From contig NC_087065.1 in assembly GCF_963678635.1 (NCBI RefSeq), positions 32,921,679-32,985,678 on the forward strand: a stretch of DNA of 64,000 nucleotides, written 5' to 3'. The notes beneath the pieces were generated by a model. It saw only the letters and a list, made by a program, of their open reading frames with translations, was not told where the DNA came from and did not search any database. The stretch comes from Symsagittifera roscoffensis. Taxonomy: Eukaryota > Xenacoelomorpha > Acoela > Convolutidae. How positions within the stretch are numbered: the stretch's first letter is position 1; every line of letters begins with the position of its first letter. The translations under genes and the position numbers were made by a program. Below are positions 58,001 to 64,000 of the stretch, piece by piece.

Positions 58001-59131
58001 CCAATGGAAAAAACCGAAAGTTTTTGCTATGCAATTCCTTTTGAAATAAACTAAATTATTTCAAATTTTCACTGCTTGAAAAGTTTGCTTAAGGAAAATG
58101 TGTTTTTTTGCGGACTGGTCCGCTCAATGAATTAACTTGAATTATTTCAAAATTGCATCGTTTGAATGGCTTCAATAGGAAAACTTCAATTTTTCGCGAA
58201 CCGGTTGAATCTGAAGTAATTTAGAGTACTTCAAAGTTTTATAGCTTGAATGGCTTGCTTAAAAAATACTTGATTTTGCGCGGACTGATTTGCTCTATGA
58301 AATGATTTGGAGCATTTCATTTTTTTTCGCCAAACAGTTTGCACAGAAAAACTTGTTTTTTTTCAAAATCAATTCGATCTATGAAATAACTTGAAGTATT
58401 TTAGAGTATCATTGCTTGAATGGCTCCTATATAAAAATTTACTGTTGTCCGATTAACTTCATGAAAAAACTTGAACTATTTCAAAGTTTCATCACTTGAA
58501 TGTTTTCAATAGAAACTTTTTTCGCTAGCCGATTTGCTTCGCTGTGTTTCAAAGAATCATAGCTTAAATAGCTCGCTCAGAAAAATTTGAACTTTTAGAA
58601 AATTGATTCGGTCTGTAAAATAAGTTGAAATATTTCGAAATTTCATCGATTGAATGACTGAAATAGAAAAATTTGATGTTTCTCTAACTGATTAAGTCTG
58701 AAATAACTTGGAATTTGAATAGCTTGCTTACAAAGTACTTGATTTTGTGCAGTCTGATTCTTTTTCTAAAATAAAACCAAACGTTTCAAAGTTGTTTGCT
58801 CAAAAGTTTGCATAAAAACCTATGGTTTTTCTACAAACCAGTTCGATATATGAATTAACTTAGAAATATTCAAATTTTCATTCATTTCGCCATTCAAATC
58901 GCTTCATGAATTAATTTGAAACATTTCAAAGTTTTTTAGCTGCGACAATTTGCTTAGAAAACTTTAAAACTTTTCCAGACTGATTTATTTGAAAAGTTTG
59001 GCTTAAGGAAAATTGAAATTGAAATTGAAATTGAAAGCGATTGAAATTGAAATTGAAATTGTCCGAAGTTTTTTTTCTTGAATAGTTTGATCAGATTAAC
59101 AACTAATTTTTTGCGAGCCGATTGATTATTG
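55072..59131 (+). repeat. Higher-order block 2: S13 plus long unit L3, 4060 bp
   Basis: S13 (1231 bp, to 56302) followed by L3 (2829 bp), a near-identical copy of 51006-55071. The end of L3 diverges: a (GAAATT)n expansion at about 59018-59062 and the array-edge variant TTTTTTGCGAGCC before the last landmark. Confidence 0.93.
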
Positions 59132-59594
59132 GAGACGGGCTTGCTGGTGTTTTTTATACACCTTCCAATGTTTTTTCTATCTTTTCCAATGTATTTTTTT
59201 CACACCTTCCAATGTTTTTATTTTTTCCAATGTTTTTACACATCTTTCAATGTTTTTTAAATCTTTTCCAATGTTTATATGCGCCCCCCAATGTTTTTTT
59301 TAATCTTTTGCAATGTTTTTTTTACATCTTCCCATGTTTTTTTTTATCTTTTCTCCAATGTTTTTCGATCTTCTCCAATGTTTTTATACACCTTCCAATG
59401 TTTTTAAAATCTTTTTCAATGTTTTTATACACCTCCCAATGTTTTTTCTATCTTTTCCAATGTTTCTTTTTACCCCTTCCAACGTTTTTATTTTCTTTCC
59501 AATGTTTTTTATACACCTTCCTATGTTTTTTTAATCTTTTGCAATGTTTTTATACACCTTTCAATGTTTTTTTTATCTTTTCCGATGTTTTTAT
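59132..59594 (+). repeat. Right flanking minisatellite
   Basis: More than twenty copies of CCAATGTTTTT with the same two alternating linker types as on the left (TATACACCTT and ATCTTTT). It starts directly after the final landmark and ends in the 16-bp repeat. The long Phe-rich frame across it is a by-product. Confidence 0.93.
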
Positions 59595-59610
59595 ACACCA
59601 CATAGTGATT
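59595..59610 (+). repeat. Right copy of the 16-bp array-flanking direct repeat
   Basis: ACACCACATAGTGATT, identical to 34808-34823. Its first bases overlap the TATACACC end of the last minisatellite copy. Confidence 0.85.
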
Positions 59611-60344
59611 TTTTTTCGTATGTTATTAACTGTTGAAATTAGATATTTTTTTGGCTTCAAGGCGGTCGTTGTTTTGTTGTTTTTGCTTCGTGGCATTTGG
59701 TGTTTTTTTGAAGTTCAGTTTTGATTATACCATCTCATTATTCAAGTGAAAATATCTAAGCTGTATCTTAATAGGAGTAGGTAGGCTAGTAACTCAGAGG
59801 TCCCGAAAACTTGGTGGCGTTCAGTAAGTAGGTGGAGTGGTTATGTGAAACTCCGAAAAATCTGTCATGAACAATCGCAAAATTTTTTTTTCAGAAAACT
59901 ATGTTTATCCTAGCCTTATAACAAGATCGAAATTCCCCTTCTGGAAATTGAGAAATAATAATCAAATTTCAGCCGCCATGCTAAAAATCTTAGGAGCTGG
60001 CCTTCAAAGTTATACCAAAACTCGGATGAACTTTTTTATGTAATCTAAATTTCACTCGGATATACGATAATTCGCCCTCCAATGAGTGATGGAATCATAG
60101 GTGGTTATAAATATTTTCGCTGAAAGTTTTGCTATTTATCGGAAGTTGCAGAGAGTTAACTTGCGTTTTTGCTCATGCTTGATCAAATATTCGTGGTTTG
60201 TGGCTTACAAAGCTATTTAGGTTATTGAGTTTGATTTGCTTAATCTAGTTAGAAGAAAGCTATCTCGTGCTATTTAACCTCCACAACAATTATCGGTTTC
60301 AAATCCATTACACTCATGTGAAGAAAGGGTTGCACATTTGCCAG
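59611..60344 (+). promoter_or_regulatory. 5' flank of MVD with an AG directly before the ATG
   Basis: No gene or repeat found in about 730 bases. The last bases before the start codon read TTGCACATTTGCCAG, so a CAG splice-acceptor dinucleotide abuts the ATG. The pyrimidine tract is weaker than at DNAAF5. No clear TATA box. Confidence 0.4.
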
Positions 60345-61463
60345 ATGGCTAAGTACCAGCACTTTAAATCCTGTTGCTCCAGTCCCAATATCGCAATTGT
60401 TAAGTACTGGGGGAAGAGTGATGAAAGGAACATCCTTCCCCTGAACTCCTCAGTCAGTGTGACTCTCAGCTCGGACGACATCAGAACCAGATCTTCACTC
60501 TACGAAGTTTCAAACTGCAATAAGTCATCTCTATCTCTCGTTTTAAATGGAACAAAAAGCGAGGTTGGACCCAGACTACAAAATATAATGCAGGTGCTCA
60601 GGACCAGAACGACAAAAGAAGAGCGAAAGACAAAGTCTTTGCTGATTGTTTCCCAGAATGACTTTCCTACTGCGTCTGGCATGGCTTCTTCAGCATCCGG
60701 CTTTGCTGCTATCGCTTTCCTCTTGTGCAGTTTCTTCGAACTGAATTCGGATTGGTCAGTTATTGCCCGACTGGGTTCAGGATCTGCATGTAGGAGCATG
60801 CACGGAGGATTCGTTTTGTGGGAAAAGGGAACATGCAGCGAAGACAGCCGAGCTGTTCAGCTATCTGCCGAATCCCATTGGCCAGAACTGAGAATTCTCG
60901 TCCTAGTTTTCTCATCTAGCCAGAAGAATAATCCGTCCACTGGAGGCATGCAGAGATCAGTTGAAACGAGCCAGTTGCTAAAGCATAGACTGGAGATTGT
61001 TTCTAACCGAATCGCAGAATTAAAACAAGCGATTCAAAATAAAGATTTTGAGAAGTTTGGATTAATTAGCATGAAAGAAAGCAATCAGCTACATGCAATA
61101 TGTTTAGATTCTCTACCGCCCATCAGTTACTTGAACACTCAGAGCTTCGAGCTAATTGGAACCATTCACGCATTTAATGATAGCTATGGCAGATTGCTCG
61201 CATGCTACAGTTTTGACGCAGGGTCAAATGCTTTCATCTTTTTTGAAGAGAAGACCAAAACGAAGCTGTATAGCTGGCTCTTGCATGTCTTTCCTCAGTG
61301 CAACCTGACGCTGGATGAGCGTGATGAACCGGATAGCAAAGCTGCCATGTTGGGCATTCCAGTTTGTAGCTTGGACGCTACCGCTATCATTCCACACTTT
61401 GAAACGAGAGTGGGCAGGGGGCCAATGGAGTTATTGACCCCGATACCTGTCGGTGAACTATAG
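60345..61463 (+). CDS. MVD: Diphosphomevalonate decarboxylase
   Basis: A 372-codon single-exon frame. The enzyme converts mevalonate 5-diphosphate with ATP to isopentenyl diphosphate, CO2, ADP and phosphate, the last step of the mevalonate pathway, normally in the cytosol. Visible GHMP-kinase features: K-Y-W-G-K at residues 20-24, the phosphate-binding loop F-P-T-A-S-G-M-A-S-S-A-S-G at 107-119, S-G-S-A-C-R at 145-150, and F-D-A-G-S-N-A with the catalytic Asp at 291. The C-terminal T-R-V-G-R-G-P corresponds to the human end. The start is the first in-frame ATG. An upstream extension of 26 codons begins only at a GTG and is not used. Slightly shorter than human MVD (400 residues). No introns or damage. 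Confidence 0.96.
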   Translation: MAKYQHFKSCCSSPNIAIVKYWGKSDERNILPLNSSVSVTLSSDDIRTRSSLYEVSNCNKSSLSLVLNGTKSEVGPRLQNIMQVLRTRTTKEERKTKSLLIVSQNDFPTASGMASSASGFAAIAFLLCSFFELNSDWSVIARLGSGSACRSMHGGFVLWEKGTCSEDSRAVQLSAESHWPELRILVLVFSSSQKNNPSTGGMQRSVETSQLLKHRLEIVSNRIAELKQAIQNKDFEKFGLISMKESNQLHAICLDSLPPISYLNTQSFELIGTIHAFNDSYGRLLACYSFDAGSNAFIFFEEKTKTKLYSWLLHVFPQCNLTLDERDEPDSKAAMLGIPVCSLDATAIIPHFETRVGRGPMELLTPIPVGEL

Positions 61464-61670
61464 AAGAACATATTTCAAACATACAGGGTTTTTCAGATAG
61501 ATGTACGAAGTAATACATCATTTAGTTTTACGATGAATCACCCTGCGAAAAGAAAACCTTTGTATAGCCATTGTGTGTCAAATATTTAATTCAACAACTT
61601 GTTCACAAGTTTTCTTGCGGTTTAATGAATGTTGACTGCATTTTGTGCTGCACAAGATACTATAGTGCTG

Positions 61671-61676
61671 AATAAA
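61671..61676 (+). terminator. Poly(A) signal of MVD
   Basis: AATAAA about 210 bases after the stop codon, a typical 3'UTR length. Confidence 0.65.
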
Positions 61677-61760
61677 ACCACCGGATGAAATGAACTAAAA
61701 CTGAATTTCCAAACTCGTTTTTCTCAATTTCAGTAGTATTTGGCAAAAAATAATAACAAG

Positions 61761-61830
61761 GACAAAAATTGGTTGGAATTTTACTAGCTTTTTATGGTGC
61801 AATTTTGCAAGTTTTTGAACCAAAATTACA
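61761..61830 (+). repeat. Dispersed repeat shared with the DNAAF5 3' flank
   Basis: GACAAAAATTGGTTGGAATT and the following TATGGTGCAATTTT resemble 29542-29640. The match is imperfect. It is probably an end of the same fold-back family. Confidence 0.5.
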
Positions 61831-62164
61831 CCCCTAAACCGGTCATTTTATTTTGTTCAAAATTGAGGAGATACACAGGCTAAATTGTAGTTATCTATCT
61901 ATTATTCAAGTGGCGTTTCATGTGACAAATATTTAAGAGGTCCCTATGTTGACATGTTTAAGAGAACTCTATCTTTGCCAATGATAGACCAAAATTCTGA
62001 AAGACCAAAATCGTATTATGAAAGACCAAAATATGCTAGGGTTGAAAAGTTTTCTGAAGTCAGCGCTTCAAAATCTGATGGAGCTCGAATGCTTTACGTT
62101 TTTTCCTTTATTCGCTACGTAAAACTATCACAGATTTTGTTTCACATTTTACTTATAATTTTGA
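61831..62164. other. No gene seen between MVD and the right-hand satellite
   Basis: A short direct repeat (GAAAGACCAAAATCGTATTA and its copy, from about 61998) lies inside the 75-codon frame 61954-62181. The frame looks like chance. Confidence 0.5.
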
Positions 62165-64000
62165 ATCTCGCAACCCTATAATGAGGTGCTATCAGGGTAC
62201 ACTCAAGGACTGCAAATCTAGCGTCCAAGTATGACTGCTCAAATCCTTATGGTTTTCGGGACATTGCGTTTTTTACGACTTTTTTTTTTCATTTTTTTCC
62301 AAAAACTCAGATATAAAAAGAAACTAACCGAACTTGAATATTTTAAACCTATAGTGGGGTGCTATCAGTGTACCCTCGAGGGCTACAAATCTAGCGTCAA
62401 AGTATGACTGCTCAAATTTTTATGGTTTTCGAGATATGGCGTTTTCCATGATTTTTTCATTTTTTCAATTAACTTAGATATAAAATGAAACTAACCGAAC
62501 TTGAATTTGGCAACACTTTAGTGGGGTTTCTATCAGTTTCTATCAGGATTACGGATCTAGCGTTCAAGTATGACTGCTCAAATCTTTATGGTTTTTGAGA
62601 TATGGTGGTTTTTTATGATTTTTCATTTTTTTTCTCAAAAAACTTAGATATAAAAAAACTAACCGAACTTGAATTTCTCAACCCTATAGTGGGGTGCTAT
62701 CAGGTTACATTCGAGGGCTACAATTCTAGCGTCCAAGTATGACTGCTCAAGTCCCTATGGCTCGAGATATGGCGCTTTTTATGATTTTTCATTTTTTTCT
62801 CAAAAAACCTAGATATAAAAAAATAATCGAAGTTAAATCTCTCAACCCTATAGTGGGGTGCTATCAGTGTACACTCGAAGACTGCAAATCTAGTGTGCAA
62901 CTTCTTATGGCTTTCGAGATATGGCGTTTTTTACATTTTTTTTCTTCTTTTTTTTTCAAAAAACTAGATTAAAAAAAAACTAACCGAACTTGATTTTCTC
63001 AACCCTATAGTGGGGTATTTTCGGGGTACACTCCAGAGCTGCAAATCTAGCTTCCAAATATGGTTGCTCAAATCCTTATGGTTTTGGAGATATGGCCATT
63101 CTAATGATTTTTTTTCAGTTTTCCAAAAAACTTAGTTTTAAAAAACTAACCGAACTTGAATTTCTCAACCCTATAGTGGGGTGCAATCGGGGTACAATGA
63201 AGGGCTCTAAATCTAGCGTTCAATTATGACTGCTCCATTTCTTATGGTTTTCGAGATATGGCGTTTTTTAAAATTTTTTTCAAAAAGTTCAGATATTAAA
63301 AAAAAGTAACTTAACTTGATTTTTTCAACCCTGGGTCCTATTGGGCTACACTCAAGAGCTGCAGTTCTAGCGTCCAATTTTGACTGCTCAAATCCGTATG
63401 GTTTTCGAGATATGGAGTTTTGTATATATTTTTTTTTTCAAAAAACTAGATTAAAAAAAACTAACCGAACTTGAATTTCTCAACCCTATAGTGGGGTGCT
63501 ATCGGGTACACTCAAGGGCTGCAAATCTAGCGTCCAAGTATGACTGCTCAAATACTTATGGTTTTCGAGATATGGCGTTTTTTATGATTTTGATTTTTTT
63601 TTCAAAAAACTTAGATATTAAAAAAAACTAACCGAACTTCAATTTCTCAACCCTACAGTGGTGAGCTATCGGGGTACAATCAAGGGCTCTAAACCTAGCG
63701 TCCAAGTATGACTGCTCAAATCCTTAAAGTTTTCGAGATATGGCGTTTTTCAAATTTTTTCTTTGTTTTTTCAAGAAAACTTAGATATAAAAATTCAAGT
63801 TGGGTTAGTTTTTTTTATATCTAACTTGAATTTCTCAACCCTATAGTGGGGTGCTATCGGGTACACTTAAAGGCTGCAAATCTAGCGTCGAAGGATGACT
63901 GCTCAAATAATTATGGTTTCCGAGACAGCGTTTCTATGATTTTAGGTATAAAAAACTAACCGAACTTGAGTTTCTCAAACATATAGTGGGTTGCTGTAAG
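62165..64000 (+). repeat. Satellite array, period about 164 bp, running off the window
   Basis: The phrase CAACCCTATAGTGGGGTGCT (or a variant) starts at about 62171, 62345, 62510, 62679, 62843, 62999, 63166, 63326, 63481, 63648, 63836 and 63976. Other conserved blocks are CTAGCGTCCAAGTATGACTG, GGTTTTCGAGATATGGCG and AAACTAACCGAACTTGAATT. Spacings range from 140 to 188 bp, mostly through T- and A-run length changes. Unrelated to the L/S array. No coding frame. Confidence 0.97.

Noticed and set aside
34826-59610. CENP-B box in the satellite units
   Set aside because: No match to the TTCGNNNNANNCGGG consensus. The CGGG in the landmark is not preceded by TTCG at the needed distance, so centromere function is not claimed on this basis.
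59122-59724. 200-codon Phe-rich + strand frame
   Set aside because: It is a translation of the CCAATGTTTTT minisatellite, where the 21-bp period keeps the frame open. Not a membrane protein gene.
60267-60344. 26-codon N-terminal extension of MVD
   Set aside because: The extension begins at a GTG, and the family starts close to the ATG at 60345.
61954-62181. 75-codon + strand frame after MVD
   Set aside because: It contains a short internal duplication, ends in hydrophobic AT-rich translation and runs into the satellite. No motif.
62165-64000. CRISPR-like regular spacing
   Set aside because: The whole 164-bp unit repeats, without unique spacers between short repeats. This is a eukaryotic satellite.

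Overview
The window is eukaryotic and most likely from an invertebrate animal. It is AT-rich and gene-poor, and carries Ty3/Gypsy, Penelope-like and R2-type retroelement debris together with long satellite arrays. It holds two intact protein-coding genes, DNAAF5 (an axonemal dynein assembly factor, so the organism builds motile cilia) and MVD (mevalonate diphosphate decarboxylase). Both read as single uninterrupted exons on the + strand, and in both an AG dinucleotide lies just upstream of the start codon. I could not fix the phylum. The Gypsy and R2-type fragments resemble cnidarian/basal-metazoan element families most closely, which is inference from memory of those families.

Layout. 1-8750 is a decayed + strand Ty3/Gypsy element: gag-like coiled coil and zinc knuckles, aspartic protease, reverse transcriptase, RNase H, integrase and, unusually, a macro-domain-like 3' reading frame. 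9105-13900 is a second, more decayed and poorly classifiable retroelement-like stretch. 13900-16130 holds short tandem repeats and unassigned DNA. 16140-17370 and 21356-26463 hold remains of at least three Penelope-like elements (PLEs), each ending in the same GIY-YIG endonuclease tail. The main copy is flanked by direct pseudo-LTRs and has a PHD-type zinc finger inside its reverse transcriptase. Another piece sits inside a short element with inverted repeats and a 12-bp target duplication. 18110-20010 (minus strand) is an internally deleted non-LTR element of R2/REL-endonuclease type.

DNAAF5 occupies 26881-29373. Between it and the large satellite lie fold-back/MITE-like elements and AT-rich DNA without recognisable genes. 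34808-59610 is a 24.8-kb tandem array bounded on both sides by the same 16-bp sequence and by the same CCAATGTTTTTATACAC minisatellite. Inside are three long (about 2.83 kb), eleven short (about 1.23 kb) and two shorter (about 1.09 kb) units. The short unit is an internally deleted form of the long one, and larger blocks of 2.3 kb and 4.07 kb are themselves duplicated. Every unit is built from degenerate subrepeats of about 77-95 bp carrying a TTGAAATATTTCAA palindrome. MVD follows at 60345-61463. From about 62165 to the window end runs an unrelated satellite with a period of about 164 bp.

The two genes have no evident functional link: one acts in cytoplasmic dynein pre-assembly, the other in the mevalonate pathway. 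The most unusual material is in the repeats: the bounded L/S array, the macro-domain frame in the Gypsy element, the PHD insertion in the PLE reverse transcriptase, the TIR-enclosed GIY-YIG fragment, and several sharp inverted duplications, one of them 95 bp inside the Gypsy RT.
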